Translations under genes and position numbers: made by a program
Part shown: positions 45,397 to 54,837 of the stretch, in pieces
Layout: every line of letters begins with the position of its first letter
Numbering within the stretch: the stretch's first letter is position 1
Source: LVI-A0039 sp033105485
Lineage (GTDB): Bacteria; Bacillota_I; Bacilli_A; UBA3375
Direction: 5' to 3'
NCBI GenBank assembly: GCA_033105485.1
Contig: CP136956.1
Span: 496,001 to 560,000, forward strand
DNA length: 64,000 bases
Notes under the pieces: model-generated
The model's database searches: none
What the model saw: only the letters and a program-made list of their open reading frames with translations
What the model was told of the DNA's origin: nothing

Positions 45397-46281
45397 TTAA
45401 AGTTCGTTAATTTTTGATTTTAAATATTCTGAAAATTCTTCACGTAAATCTTCACGCTCTAAAGCAAAATCAACTGTAGCTTTTAAGAATCCGACTTTAT
45501 CACCAATGTCATAACGCTTACCTTCGAATGTACAAGCATATACATCTTCTTCAGCCATCATTCTTTTAACAGCATCTGTTAATTGAACTTCATTACCTGC
45601 TCCCGGTGCTTGGTTTTCTAGATACTTGAAAATTGTTGGTGTAACAATATATCTTGCAAGTACTGCTTTATTACTCGGTGCATCTTCAATTGCCGGCTTT
45701 TCAACAAAGTCGGTCATAAGTTCAACAGTAGAGTTTCCTGCACATTTTACAATACCATATTTGTAAACTTGAGAATGCTCAACTTCCTGAACTCCCATTT
45801 GTGAGCAACCAGTTTGCTCATAAGCAGTAATCAGTTGACCAATTGCTGGTGAATCATTAATTACAACATCGTCTCCTAAAATGATTGCGAATGGATCATC
45901 TCCCATAAATGATTTTGCACATAAAATTGCATCCCCTAATCCTCTAGCCTCGTGTTGTCTAATATAATGGATGTTCGCCATTTCAGAAATACCTTTTACT
46001 AACTCAAGGTATTCAAACTTTCCACTTTTTTCTAAAGTATATTCAAGTAATTTCGAAGAATCGAAGTGATCTTCAATTGCACGTTTATTCGAGTGTGATG
46101 CAGTAACAATTAAGATATCAGTAATACCGGCTTTCACCGCTTCCTCAACAATATATTGAATTGTCGGTTTATCAATTAAGGGTAACATCTCCTTCGGCAT
46201 TGCTTTAGTAAATGGTAAAAATCTAGTACCAAATCCCGCTACTGGAATTACCGCTTTAGTAATTTTCTTCATAGTCCTCAT
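45397..46281 (-). CDS. galU: UTP-glucose-1-phosphate uridylyltransferase
   Basis: 294 aa nucleotidyltransferase making UDP-glucose for glycolipids or polysaccharides. AVIPVAGFGTRFLPFTKAMPKEMLP near the start, GLGDAILCAKSFMGDDPFAIILGDD, VEKPAIEDAPS and RYDIGDKVGFLKATVDFALE are GalU signatures. Full length. An alternative start is three codons downstream. Confidence 0.96.
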   Translation of the reverse strand: MRTMKKITKAVIPVAGFGTRFLPFTKAMPKEMLPLIDKPTIQYIVEEAVKAGITDILIVTASHSNKRAIEDHFDSSKLLEYTLEKSGKFEYLELVKGISEMANIHYIRQHEARGLGDAILCAKSFMGDDPFAIILGDDVVINDSPAIGQLITAYEQTGCSQMGVQEVEHSQVYKYGIVKCAGNSTVELMTDFVEKPAIEDAPSNKAVLARYIVTPTIFKYLENQAPGAGNEVQLTDAVKRMMAEEDVYACTFEGKRYDIGDKVGFLKATVDFALEREDLREEFSEYLKSKINEL

Positions 46282-46329
46282 TTCATCTCGCTTATAGCTT
46301 ATATTATATCATATCTGCAAAACAAAAAA

Positions 46330-46350
46330 AAGATGCTTTAAAAGCATCTT
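46330..46350 (-). terminator. Terminator of nrdI
   Basis: Stem AAGATGCTTT/AAAGCATCTT with T8 on the minus strand, starting at the stop codon. Confidence 0.88.
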
Positions 46351-46702
46351 ACCCATTTATGAATTGTTTAACAACTTCTACATCTTCATCACTACCATCG
46401 AATTCAAAGCGGTGAACTATTGGTACACCATATTCTTCACTAATAGTTTCTGCAACAATTGTGTAATCATCACCATATGCACGATCTCCACTTGCAGCTA
46501 CTCCCTTACATAAGTCTTTATACTCATCCATAAAGTCTTCAATTTCATATGGAATTTCCCCAGCATCTGGTGAGTGTGTTACTAATACGAACTCTTCATC
46601 TACTTGTTCATCTCCATTAATAATTTCTAAAACATTATCTGTTCCCAATTTACTTACAAAGTTACGAACGTTACCTGTAAGTGACATATATACTACTTTC
46701 AT
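46349..46702 (-). CDS. nrdI: NrdI flavodoxin for class Ib ribonucleotide reductase
   Basis: 117 aa. YMSLTGNVRNFVSKL FMN-binding loop, VTHSPDAGEIPYEIEDF and GVAASGDRAYGDDY are NrdI hallmarks. Helps assemble the Mn cofactor of NrdF. nrdE/nrdF are not beside it, so the gene is solitary here. AGGAGG RBS. Confidence 0.93.
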   Translation of the reverse strand: MKVVYMSLTGNVRNFVSKLGTDNVLEIINGDEQVDEEFVLVTHSPDAGEIPYEIEDFMDEYKDLCKGVAASGDRAYGDDYTIVAETISEEYGVPIVHRFEFDGSDEDVEVVKQFING

Positions 46703-46777
46703 TTTAATTTCCTCCTAAAGGTTTTGTAAGCATATTATACACTTATTTATAATCTTTATATTTAAGAAGCATAAAGA

Positions 46778-46801
46778 AAGTAAACACTAATGTGCTTACT
46801 T
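46778..46801 (-). terminator. Terminator of the ABC exporter operon
   Basis: Stem AAGTAAGCAC / GTGTTTACTT (one mismatch, loop ATTA) followed by TCTTT on the minus strand. Confidence 0.7.
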
Positions 46802-47143
46802 CTTATCTTTATATTGTTTTATAATAAAGTCAATTATCTTATCACCAAAGATTGCAGCTGGAATAACTAGAAAATCTAGGAATGGTAAAAACATTGTTGT
46901 TACAATTATTGCCATCCATTTATTTTGTTCTAGATAAGTTAATACTTTGATCGTAAAATCAATAGTATTATTCCCAGTTTCTCTAATTTCTCCATCCCAA
47001 CTTGAATTTTGACTAGTTTGTTTACAATCACTACTAGTTTTGGAACTATTAGTAGTATTACTATTATTAGTTGTCTTTGACTGCTTATTTATATTAGTAG
47101 TTGTCTTTGATTTCTTTCCTACTTCAAATGGATTATTTTCCAT
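46796..47143 (-). CDS. Small membrane protein with Ser/Thr/Asn-rich N-terminus
   Basis: 115 aa. Residues 1-55 are low-complexity Lys/Ser/Thr/Asn; one or two membrane segments (WMAIIVTTMFLPFLDFLVIPAAIF) near residues 75-100 and a Lys-rich end. No family recognised. Eight bases after the large permease gene, so probably co-expressed with the exporter. Confidence 0.65.
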   Translation of the reverse strand: MENNPFEVGKKSKTTTNINKQSKTTNNSNTTNSSKTSSDCKQTSQNSSWDGEIRETGNNTIDFTIKVLTYLEQNKWMAIIVTTMFLPFLDFLVIPAAIFGDKIIDFIIKQYKDKK

Positions 47144-47151
47144 AATATTCC

Positions 47152-50100
47152 TTACTCTACAGACTTAAGCGCCTCTAGCATATCTACCTTAATTAACTTA
47201 CGGTGTACAATGATTCCTAAAGCGAATGAGATCACAATAATAAGTAATGCCGGCATTATAAATGCAGCTAATACTACATTGTAATCAAACATCATGTTAC
47301 TAGGTGATACTGTTTGCATCATGAACACGTGAATAATGCGACCAAATCCATATCCAGTAATGATACCAATTAATGATAAGATTACAGTCTCACGATAAAT
47401 ATACATTGTTACCTCATTATCATAGTAACCTAATACTTTAGTTGTTGATAATTCACGCATACGTTCATTTACATTAATGTTTGTAATGTTGTACAAGATA
47501 ACGATTGCAAGTAATCCAGATAAGATAATAATTAATTGCATTACGCTGTTTAAAGAATCAGCCATAACATCTACTTGCGAAATTAAACTTTCATTTTGCA
47601 TTACCGTTAGTACTCCATCTAGTTTTAACATCTCTGTTGCTGCGAAGTTAACATTGTCTAATGAACTATCCTTAAACTTAACTAGATAACTATCTAAGTT
47701 AGCTGGCTTACCAAATGCTTGCTCATATGTTTGTGGACTTGCATACATAAAGTGTCCCATGTACATTTCCGTAATTCCACCAACAGTTAGTTCTACTGGT
47801 AAGTTTTCACTTGATAAGACCTCAAAGTTATCTCCTTCTTCTAATTCCATAATTTGTGCAAGTCGTTCACTTATAATTACTTCACCTGTATTTAAAGTAA
47901 CTTGCTGGTCATCAGTTCTGTGTCCAAAGTTTACATAATCAGTAAAGTCATCTGCAACAGTTAAGGTAATTGCTTGACGCTCATTATTTTCACCTGCTAC
48001 ACTACTAATACTTTCAATGTATACTGGTTTTGAATCTTCAACCATATCATTACTAATGTATGATTTTATAATATCAATATCTTCCTCATCTGCATTCTCA
48101 TCAACTACAGCAATCATATCATAATCGATGATTTGTCCAAATTGAATTTCACTAATTGACTCAATACTCCCTTGCATTGCTAGTCCAGTAAATAATAAGG
48201 CAACTGAACCACTTACCCCAAAGATAGTCATGAACATTCTTTTCTTGTATCTAAAGATGTTACGTGCTGTAACTTTATGAGCAAAGCTCATTCGTTCCCA
48301 AATAGGTGTAATACGCTCTAAGAAGATTTTAGATCCATCACTCGGTGGCTTTGGTAATAATAAGCTAGCAGGTGAGAATTTAAACTCTGCTGAGGAAACT
48401 AAGAAGGCAGGAATAACTGCACATAGCATTGATACTACTAATGCAGTCGCTGCAACTCCAAAGTTAAATGTAAGAATTAAATCTGGTGTCGTAAACTGTC
48501 CTCTAAATGCTGTATATAGTAATAACGGAATTAACACTGCTCCTAAGATAATTCCTAGAATTGCACCTAAACTACTAGATAACGCACCATAGATTACATA
48601 TTTCTTGACAATTTCACTTTCAGTATAACCTAGTGATAATAATGTCCCGGTATTGATACGTTCATCTTCTACAAAACGAGTCATTGTTGTAAATGTAACT
48701 AGTGCTGCTACAGCATATAATAAGATTGGAAAAACATTCGCCACCTTATCAATACTTGTTGCTAAACTTGATAGTAATTGATAGCCACCACTAGTAGATG
48801 TTTCACTACGTGTATTAACAGTGTATGTTGGTAAACTTAAATCTTCAATCTCTTGTTTGGCATCTTCGATTTCTTGTTTAGCATCTTCTATACCTTGTCT
48901 TGCTTCTGGTTCATTTTCATTAAACTCAGCTAATCCCTCTTCGTACTTAGCTAAACCATCTTGATACTCAGCAAGACCTTCTTCATATTCAATTAACCCT
49001 TGATTAATTTCTGCTTGAGCGTCATTTAATGTTTGCTCATTAGTAGCAACTTCGTTAAGACCATTTGTTACTTCTAGTTGTCCTGCCTCAAGCTCAGCTA
49101 AACCATTTGTTACAGTTGCTTGATTGTTATCAATTTCAAGCTGAGCTACATCAAGTTGGGCGTTACCACTATCTATTTCAGTTTGTCCGGTTTCAATTTG
49201 GGCAAGTCCACTATTTATATCAGCAATACTAGGATTATAAACATTAGTCATAAACCCGTCATACTCAGCTTGTGTTTGAGTAAGCGTTGTATTTAAAGCT
49301 GTTAAAGTTGCGTTATACTCTGCAATTTGCACTTCTGTTAAAGTTGGGTCGCTTAGTGCTAAATTAATATTACTAATATTAGTTTCAATTTCACTAATAC
49401 CCGCTTCATAACCTGCTTTACCTTCATTTAATTGTGCTAAGCTTGTATCAAGTTGCTCTTTATTTGTATTTAATTCTGCCTGAGCAGATTCCAATTGCGC
49501 TCTATTTTCATCAATCTCTTGTTGCCCTGCATCTAACTCAGCTTGAGCGTCTTCAAGAGTTGTACGATTCGTATCGATTTCTGCTTGTGCTTTTGCAAGT
49601 TCTGTTTTAGCAGTTGCAATTTGTGCTAAACCATCTGTAACTTCAGCTTGCCCATCATCTAATTCTTGTTTTCCACTTGCGAGTTCGGCCTCAGCTTCTT
49701 CTAGTGTTACTTTCGCATCTGCTAATTCCTGCTTAGCATCATCAAGTTCTTGTTCACCATCAGCAATTTCTTGCTCAGCATCAGTAATTTCACTATTAGC
49801 TTCATCTTTGATTGTTGTTAATCTTACTTTCGGTTGGCCTTTTAGTACAGCTTCAACTTCAGCTTTACGATCAGCAACTTCCGTTAAGTACTCATCTAAA
49901 AAAGCATCATCATTACGTAAATCATCATAATCAATACGCGCAATCATGTATACTTCACTATCAAAGTCATCTGGACTAACAACACCATATCCATTCAGAA
50001 CACCTGTCCCAACATTAGTAGCACCTAAATCCATTGTTGATAAGATTTCTAATGAATTAACATATCCAACAACTTCATACTCATGAACTGCTAAGACATT

Positions 50101-50574
50101 GTTAATCTTCTTCCCTTTTTCTGTAACTGTAATTGTACTTCCAATTGGGTATTCTTCACTCATTTGATTAGAAATAGCAATCTGCCCACTAGTCGTTGGC
50201 ATGCTTCCACTTACAAGCTCTACTTCAGATATTGAGTCTGGAGTTGAATAAAGACGTACACCTTGGTTTGTATCACCAACGGTTACATCCGTAAAATATC
50301 CATATTCAATATTAGCATCTGTAAGTTCTGCATCTAATAACTCAGTATCATCTTCACTTAATCCGTAGTTACTAATAACAGTTAAGTCTGCTAAACGATA
50401 TTCATTTAAATACTCGTTGGCCATCATTCTAATATCTGGACCAACTAGTTTTAAACCTACTAATGTAAATGTACTTAAGAACATTAGCAACATAATCGAG
50501 ATAAATCGTCCACGTGATGTTTTTAATTCTCGAAAGAATCCTATTTTCATTGTCTTTTTCATATTACCACTCAA
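47152..50574 (-). CDS. Large FtsX/MacB-type ABC permease with coiled-coil ectodomain
   Basis: 1140 aa. N-terminal TM (FISIMLLMFLSTFTLVGL), a first periplasmic-type domain, then about 330 residues (260-590) of repetitive Glu/Gln/Ala heptads such as AQAELDAGQQEIDENRAQLE predicted as long coiled coil. Three TM segments at 640-760 (FtsX domain), a second outer domain (LTVADDFTDYVNFGH) and a final FtsX domain with three TM. Same layout as Gram-positive YhgE/antimicrobial-export-like permeases. Start overlaps the ATPase gene. Confidence 0.88.
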   Translation of the reverse strand: MSGNMKKTMKIGFFRELKTSRGRFISIMLLMFLSTFTLVGLKLVGPDIRMMANEYLNEYRLADLTVISNYGLSEDDTELLDAELTDANIEYGYFTDVTVGDTNQGVRLYSTPDSISEVELVSGSMPTTSGQIAISNQMSEEYPIGSTITVTEKGKKINNVLAVHEYEVVGYVNSLEILSTMDLGATNVGTGVLNGYGVVSPDDFDSEVYMIARIDYDDLRNDDAFLDEYLTEVADRKAEVEAVLKGQPKVRLTTIKDEANSEITDAEQEIADGEQELDDAKQELADAKVTLEEAEAELASGKQELDDGQAEVTDGLAQIATAKTELAKAQAEIDTNRTTLEDAQAELDAGQQEIDENRAQLESAQAELNTNKEQLDTSLAQLNEGKAGYEAGISEIETNISNINLALSDPTLTEVQIAEYNATLTALNTTLTQTQAEYDGFMTNVYNPSIADINSGLAQIETGQTEIDSGNAQLDVAQLEIDNNQATVTNGLAELEAGQLEVTNGLNEVATNEQTLNDAQAEINQGLIEYEEGLAEYQDGLAKYEEGLAEFNENEPEARQGIEDAKQEIEDAKQEIEDLSLPTYTVNTRSETSTSGGYQLLSSLATSIDKVANVFPILLYAVAALVTFTTMTRFVEDERINTGTLLSLGYTESEIVKKYVIYGALSSSLGAILGIILGAVLIPLLLYTAFRGQFTTPDLILTFNFGVAATALVVSMLCAVIPAFLVSSAEFKFSPASLLLPKPPSDGSKIFLERITPIWERMSFAHKVTARNIFRYKKRMFMTIFGVSGSVALLFTGLAMQGSIESISEIQFGQIIDYDMIAVVDENADEEDIDIIKSYISNDMVEDSKPVYIESISSVAGENNERQAITLTVADDFTDYVNFGHRTDDQQVTLNTGEVIISERLAQIMELEEGDNFEVLSSENLPVELTVGGITEMYMGHFMYASPQTYEQAFGKPANLDSYLVKFKDSSLDNVNFAATEMLKLDGVLTVMQNESLISQVDVMADSLNSVMQLIIILSGLLAIVILYNITNINVNERMRELSTTKVLGYYDNEVTMYIYRETVILSLIGIITGYGFGRIIHVFMMQTVSPSNMMFDYNVVLAAFIMPALLIIVISFALGIIVHRKLIKVDMLEALKSVE

Positions 50575-51265
50575 TATCCATAATTGACTTTGGCATGATG
50601 TTTGTAGTCATTTCTTTTACTTTCGCATCATGCATATGAATAACACGATCAGCAATTGGTGCAATCGCTGCATTGTGCGTTACAATGATAACTGTTGCAT
50701 TTTGTTCACGACTCATTTCTTGTAATAAGTTTAAAACTTGCTTACCAGTTTTGTAGTCTAACGCTCCAGTTGGTTCATCACATAATAAAATCTTCGGATT
50801 CTTTGCAATTGCACGAGCAATACTCACACGCTGTTGTTCTCCTCCACTTAACTGTGCTGGGAAGTTATTAATACGTTTAGAAAGACCAACTGATTCTAAT
50901 ACTTCAATACTATCTTTACTGTCAGCCACTAAATCTGATGATAATTGCACATTTTCTTTAGCAGTTAAGTTAGCAACTAAGTTGTAAAACTGGAATACGA
51001 AACCAACATCATTACGACGATATGTTGTTAGTTGTTTACGATTATATTCTGAAATATTAATTCCATCAATAATAATATCTCCACTAGTTGGACTGTCCAT
51101 TCCTCCTAAAATATTTAGAACTGTTGATTTACCAGCTCCACTACTTCCTAAAATTACTACTAATTCTCCCTTTTCAATTTCAAAATCAACACCGTTGTTA
51201 GCAATGATTTCGCTTTCCCCTACAATATATTTTTTATAACAATCTTTTACCTCAATATATGCCAT
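50564..51265 (-). CDS. ABC transporter ATP-binding protein (LolD/MacB type)
   Basis: 233 aa. Walker A LGSSGAGKST, Q-loop VFQFYNLVANLTA, signature LSGGEQQRVSIARA, Walker B ILLCDEPTGALD and H-loop IVTHN. Pairs with the giant permease, whose start overlaps its end. One base after tetR. Confidence 0.95.
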   Translation of the reverse strand: MAYIEVKDCYKKYIVGESEIIANNGVDFEIEKGELVVILGSSGAGKSTVLNILGGMDSPTSGDIIIDGINISEYNRKQLTTYRRNDVGFVFQFYNLVANLTAKENVQLSSDLVADSKDSIEVLESVGLSKRINNFPAQLSGGEQQRVSIARAIAKNPKILLCDEPTGALDYKTGKQVLNLLQEMSREQNATVIIVTHNAAIAPIADRVIHMHDAKVKEMTTNIMPKSIMDIEW

Positions 51266-51266
51266 A

Positions 51267-51851
51267 TTACTCCTTTTCGTTTACCATATACATATGGAAA
51301 TAGTTATTTATAAAGATATCAATTCTCGTTTGATAATCAACTTCTTGATTGAAGTGTTCATTATCTTTTGCAAGCTTTGATTCTGTCATGTATGATACGA
51401 TGTTTGCTGCTAATACTTGTTCAGAAATTACAGTAACGATTTGTAAATCTTCTATCTTTGTAATGTCACTAATTAACTTACTAAATTTACTATAACCAAC
51501 TGATTCTAAATAAGTTTGATATTCATATCTAGTTTTAAATAAATCTTGCTGATCCATTACATAATTTACCAAGATTGGCTCACGCTCGATTAATTCAATT
51601 ACATCAACAAGAAATGTTTTTACCCGATCAATTGGTTCTTCACTTTGGTCATCTAATTTATCAAATATAATTTTAAGTGCACTAAGCTTCTCAATAATTA
51701 TTTCATTTATAAGATTATCCTTACTACCAAAATGATAACTAATTGCTGCGACATTTACATCAGCTTCTTTTGCAATCGTTCTAACTGAAACTGAATACCC
51801 TTGTTCATCTATCAATTGTTTTGTTACATCATATATTTTTTGTTTAACCAT
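51267..51851 (-). CDS. TetR-family transcriptional regulator
   Basis: 194 aa from ATG 51851 (AGGAG upstream; the earlier ATG at 51866 would put that RBS inside the gene). N-terminal HTH: GYSVSVRTIAKEADVNVAAISYHFGSKDNLINEII. First gene of the operon with the ABC ATPase and permease, whose expression it likely represses. Confidence 0.9.
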   Translation of the reverse strand: MVKQKIYDVTKQLIDEQGYSVSVRTIAKEADVNVAAISYHFGSKDNLINEIIIEKLSALKIIFDKLDDQSEEPIDRVKTFLVDVIELIEREPILVNYVMDQQDLFKTRYEYQTYLESVGYSKFSKLISDITKIEDLQIVTVISEQVLAANIVSYMTESKLAKDNEHFNQEVDYQTRIDIFINNYFHMYMVNEKE

Positions 51852-51861
51852 ACATTCTCCT

Positions 51862-51882
51862 AACACTGTTTCAAACAGTGTT
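51862..51882. promoter_or_regulatory. TetR operator
   Basis: Perfect 10-bp arms AACACTGTTT and AAACAGTGTT around one central base, between promoter and tetR RBS. Position after the -10 fits an autorepression site. Confidence 0.85.
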
Positions 51883-51894
51883 TAACTTAAGGTA

Positions 51895-51923
51895 ATAATA
51901 ACATAATATTATACTCATGTCAA
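51895..51923 (-). promoter_or_regulatory. Promoter of the tetR-ABC exporter operon
   Basis: -35 TTGACA (51918-51923), 17-bp spacer, -10 TATTAT (51895-51900). The -35 overlaps the TGA stop of the upstream membrane protein gene. Confidence 0.85.
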
Positions 51924-52387
51924 TCTTTGTGTCTTAAGTGTGTCTTAACATAAATTACAAATAAACTATATAATACAATTAAAACCAACAACTTTATAAT
52001 ATTTATATTGACCTGTTGCAAACTATCTAGCTTTAAACTGTATGTTGCTAGGTTTACCTTCAAGTCAATATACATGACTAGTGTGTAAGCTAATAGTATA
52101 ATATTGATTATTAAACTACATATAATACTAATCTTAAGTAAGCTCTCAAATTTATACTTAAGTTTAAACATAATAACTAAGCCGATTGCGATTAAACTAG
52201 TTAAGTAGAATACATTTAATAGGCTCTCAACTATTAAATACGAACCTAATAACAGTCTACCTACAAATGAGATAACTAGTGGTATAAATAGTAAACTTAT
52301 CTGTTTATAAACTTCTAAAAACTTCTCTTTATCAATCTTCTTTGCTTTGCTTATTATCGCTTCACATAATTCCATATATTTTTTCAT
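51920..52387 (-). CDS. Four-TM membrane protein of unknown function
   Basis: 155 aa with about four hydrophobic segments (SLLFIPLVISFVGRLLLG, LTSLIAIGLVIMF, IICSLIINIILLAYTLV, LLVLIVLYSLFVIYV). Resembles DUF2975-like proteins in length only. One of very few genes in the window ending in TGA. GGAG RBS. Confidence 0.65.
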   Translation of the reverse strand: MKKYMELCEAIISKAKKIDKEKFLEVYKQISLLFIPLVISFVGRLLLGSYLIVESLLNVFYLTSLIAIGLVIMFKLKYKFESLLKISIICSLIINIILLAYTLVMYIDLKVNLATYSLKLDSLQQVNINIIKLLVLIVLYSLFVIYVKTHLRHKD

Positions 52388-52462
52388 AACTCCTCCTCAC
52401 CTACATCATACTACCATTTCGGATATAGAAATATATTTCTGACGTTAAATTTGTATTTATTA

Positions 52463-52471
52463 TGGTATAAT
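52463..52471 (+). promoter_or_regulatory. Promoter of the CmpB-like membrane protein gene
   Basis: Extended -10 TGGTATAAT (TATAAT at 52466-52471), about 20 bp before the ATG. Confidence 0.6.
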
Positions 52472-52490
52472 TCAGTTAATAGGAGCGTAT

Positions 52491-53309
52491 ATGCAAAATA
52501 TTATTTTATTATTTATTATCTACGGGTTTCTCGGATGGATTGTAGAAGTCTGTTATGTTCGTATCAGGAGTGGCCATTGGTATAACCGTGGGTTCTTACA
52601 CATGCCATTTTTACCAATCTATGCAGTTGGAGCAGTAATTATTAGCCTCACATTATCTGATTTGTCATCACCACTAATTGTATATTTAGCCGCAGTTGTT
52701 TTAACTACTACTTTAGAATATATTACTAGTTATATAATGGAACGATTCTTTCATACTAGATGGTGGGATTATAGTCAAAATAAGTTCAATATCAAAGGCC
52801 GTATTTGCCTACTTAATTCTAGCTTATTTGGAATCTTAGCAGTCATTGTAATTTATATAATGAATCCCTTCTTCTTAAATGTTACAAGTTTAATAGGTAA
52901 TCAAATCCAAGTAATGTTTATTAACTTATTCATGATTGGTTTAATAGTCGATCTTGCATACACACTTCGTGATCTTAATTACATGCCTGTTCGAGATATT
53001 CGAATTATTACTGGTAAAGTTAAAGCTTATAAAGATGGGAAACTTCGTGATCTTGATTTACTAGCGGAAGAGCTAAGCGACTTTAGAAATACTAGAGAAG
53101 AAATCAAAGCTGAACTGAGACAGTATAAACAAAACATTGAAGATAAGTATCAGATTCATAAACCACTTATCATTTATAGTACAATCGTTATTCTATTGGG
53201 AATTCTTTTAGGAGACATCTTCTTTATTCAAATTATTGCAGTAATTAGTATTATTACTATTGCTTTAGTAATTTACAACCGCAGACATAAAAACAAAACT
53301 AGCAAGTAA
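52491..53309 (+). CDS. Putative ABC-transporter type IV membrane protein (CmpB family)
   Basis: 272 aa. ILLFIIYGFLGWIVEVCYV...GHWYNRGFLHMPFLPIYAVGA is the signature start of this family (PF06541), followed by WWDYS and five to six TM segments. Cytoplasmic helical stretch about 190-225, then two TM at the C-terminus. Function unknown despite the family name. Confidence 0.82.
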   Translation: MQNIILLFIIYGFLGWIVEVCYVRIRSGHWYNRGFLHMPFLPIYAVGAVIISLTLSDLSSPLIVYLAAVVLTTTLEYITSYIMERFFHTRWWDYSQNKFNIKGRICLLNSSLFGILAVIVIYIMNPFFLNVTSLIGNQIQVMFINLFMIGLIVDLAYTLRDLNYMPVRDIRIITGKVKAYKDGKLRDLDLLAEELSDFRNTREEIKAELRQYKQNIEDKYQIHKPLIIYSTIVILLGILLGDIFFIQIIAVISIITIALVIYNRRHKNKTSK

Positions 53310-53321
53310 CTGCTAGCTTTT
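53299..53321 (+). terminator. Terminator of the CmpB-like gene
   Basis: Stem CTAGCA/TGCTAG, loop AGTAAC, followed by CTTTTTC; overlaps the end of the coding region. Confidence 0.75.
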
Positions 53322-53322
53322 T

Positions 53323-53652
53323 CTATGCAACCATATTGTCAGTTGACTCATATATTCCACGATTATAAGTAACAGTTTTTACTACTTGATTATTCATGTA
53401 TTTATTGACAAGTGCTTTCTTTCCTGATTCATCATATAGTGTTTCTATCTTAATCATATTGTCTTCATATTTAATACAACGAACCTTTGTTCCGGCTACA
53501 TAGTATTCACGCTTTAGGACTCCTCCTTTTGGTGAGCTATAGACCTTAAGCATAACATCTCCGTCAACGTAAGTTGTAACTTCGCTGGCATAGGCTGTCG
53601 TATATATTATTGAAACTAGAAACATTGCACTTAGCAAGAGATATACTTTCAT
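53323..53652 (-). CDS. Small secreted protein
   Basis: 109 aa. Clean signal peptide (YLLLSAMFLVSIIYTTAYA-SE) then a mature part of about 85 residues, basic and beta-rich. No family recognised. Strong RBS (AGGAGG). Single gene. Confidence 0.65.
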   Translation of the reverse strand: MKVYLLLSAMFLVSIIYTTAYASEVTTYVDGDVMLKVYSSPKGGVLKREYYVAGTKVRCIKYEDNMIKIETLYDESGKKALVNKYMNNQVVKTVTYNRGIYESTDNMVA

Positions 53653-53741
53653 ATTAAAGCCTCCTACTAATACTTTACCAAATATAAATATTAAACTTAG
53701 TAAAGCAGTTTATAAACTGTTCGAATTTATTATCTAAAAAA

Positions 53742-53764
53742 AACTACTGACTAAATCAGTAGTT
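53742..53764 (-). terminator. Terminator of mscL
   Basis: Nine-base arms AACTACTGA/TCAGTAGTT with T8 on the minus strand. Confidence 0.88.
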
Positions 53765-53773
53765 AATTGTTTG

Positions 53774-54208
53774 TTATTTTTCATCAGTTGAATTTTGTTC
53801 TTTTAATAAATCTCTAATTTCAAGTAAGATTTTTTCCTCATTAGATAAAGCAATTTCAACTTCTTCTTCATCTTCAGCGTTTGATTTAGCAAATGCTTCT
53901 TTCATCTTAGCGTATGCTTGAAGGATAGTAAATGCTACAAACATGATGATAATAAATGAGATTAATGCTGTAATGAAGTTTCCAATATAGAAGTCTACTC
54001 CAAATACTGTTGTTGCACTACCTGCATCTGCATTGATTCCTAGTATTGATAATAATTTTAAAATAATTGGTGTAACAAAACTATCAGTAAATGAAGTTGC
54101 TACATCTTTAACTGCACCGGCAATTAATAATCCGATTGCTACGTCAACAAATGTTGATCCTAATAAGAATTCTTTGAATTCATTAATAAATGATTTTACG
54201 CTTTTCAT
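53774..54208 (-). CDS. mscL: Large-conductance mechanosensitive channel
   Basis: 144 aa. VKSFINEFKEFLLGSTFVDVAIGLLIAGA is the N-terminal helix and TM1 with the pore constriction; FYIGNFITALISFIIIMFVAF is TM2; acidic C-terminal helix. Opens under membrane tension to release solutes. Confidence 0.95.
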   Translation of the reverse strand: MKSVKSFINEFKEFLLGSTFVDVAIGLLIAGAVKDVATSFTDSFVTPIILKLLSILGINADAGSATTVFGVDFYIGNFITALISFIIIMFVAFTILQAYAKMKEAFAKSNAEDEEEVEIALSNEEKILLEIRDLLKEQNSTDEK

Positions 54209-54268
54209 AATTTCTCCCTAACATTTTTCATCCTTAATATTATAGCAAATTATTAATTATTAGCATAG

Positions 54269-54295
54269 AAAAAGACAGACACTGGCATGTCTGTC
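54269..54295 (-). terminator. Terminator of the dps-like gene
   Basis: Stem GACAGACA/TGTCTGTC, 6-nt loop, T5 on the minus strand. Confidence 0.85.
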
Positions 54296-54334
54296 ATATA
54301 AATATAGTTTTTATAATATTAAATAGTTGTTTTT

Positions 54335-54739
54335 TTACTTAAGTGTAGCTTTGAAGAACCAAATTTGTTTTTGTAGATATGTAATGAATTCTTCTAACAT
54401 GTTATCTTGAATCATTGGTAATGTTTCTTTAATTTCATACATATATGCAATTAAGTTTTCGTAGTCTGATACTAAATCTTCTAAAATTTCTTTAGAAGAG
54501 TAATCTCTACTTTCAGCTTCTTTAATTGAAGTAATTTCTAACATTTCCTTTACAGTTGCTACTGGATATTCTCCATCAACTTTCATACTTTCTGCTGCTT
54601 CATCAATCCACTCGTGGAAAGTATCGTATTCTTTCTCAAGCATAACGTGTAGGCTGTAGAATTCTGGACCTACTACATTGTAGTGATAAGTGTGTAATTT
54701 TGTATATAATACAGTAAAATCTGCAATTAATTTATTCAT
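54335..54739 (-). CDS. dps: Dps/ferritin-like protein
   Basis: 134 aa. YTKLHTYHYNVVGPEFYSLHVMLEKEYDTFHEWIDEAAE carries the His and Asp/Glu ferroxidase residues of Dps; G-EYPVATVKEML follows. Shorter than most Dps (about 150) at both ends. Stores iron and protects DNA from oxidative damage. AAGGAG RBS. Confidence 0.9.
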   Translation of the reverse strand: MNKLIADFTVLYTKLHTYHYNVVGPEFYSLHVMLEKEYDTFHEWIDEAAESMKVDGEYPVATVKEMLEITSIKEAESRDYSSKEILEDLVSDYENLIAYMYEIKETLPMIQDNMLEEFITYLQKQIWFFKATLK

Positions 54740-54837
54740 AATATAGCTCCTTCTTAAATTTTATACTCCCATTATAGTAAATGCTAGTAAGATTCAAGTT
54801 AAAGAAATATTTATTGCATTTTTAAGTTAACTTTGAA

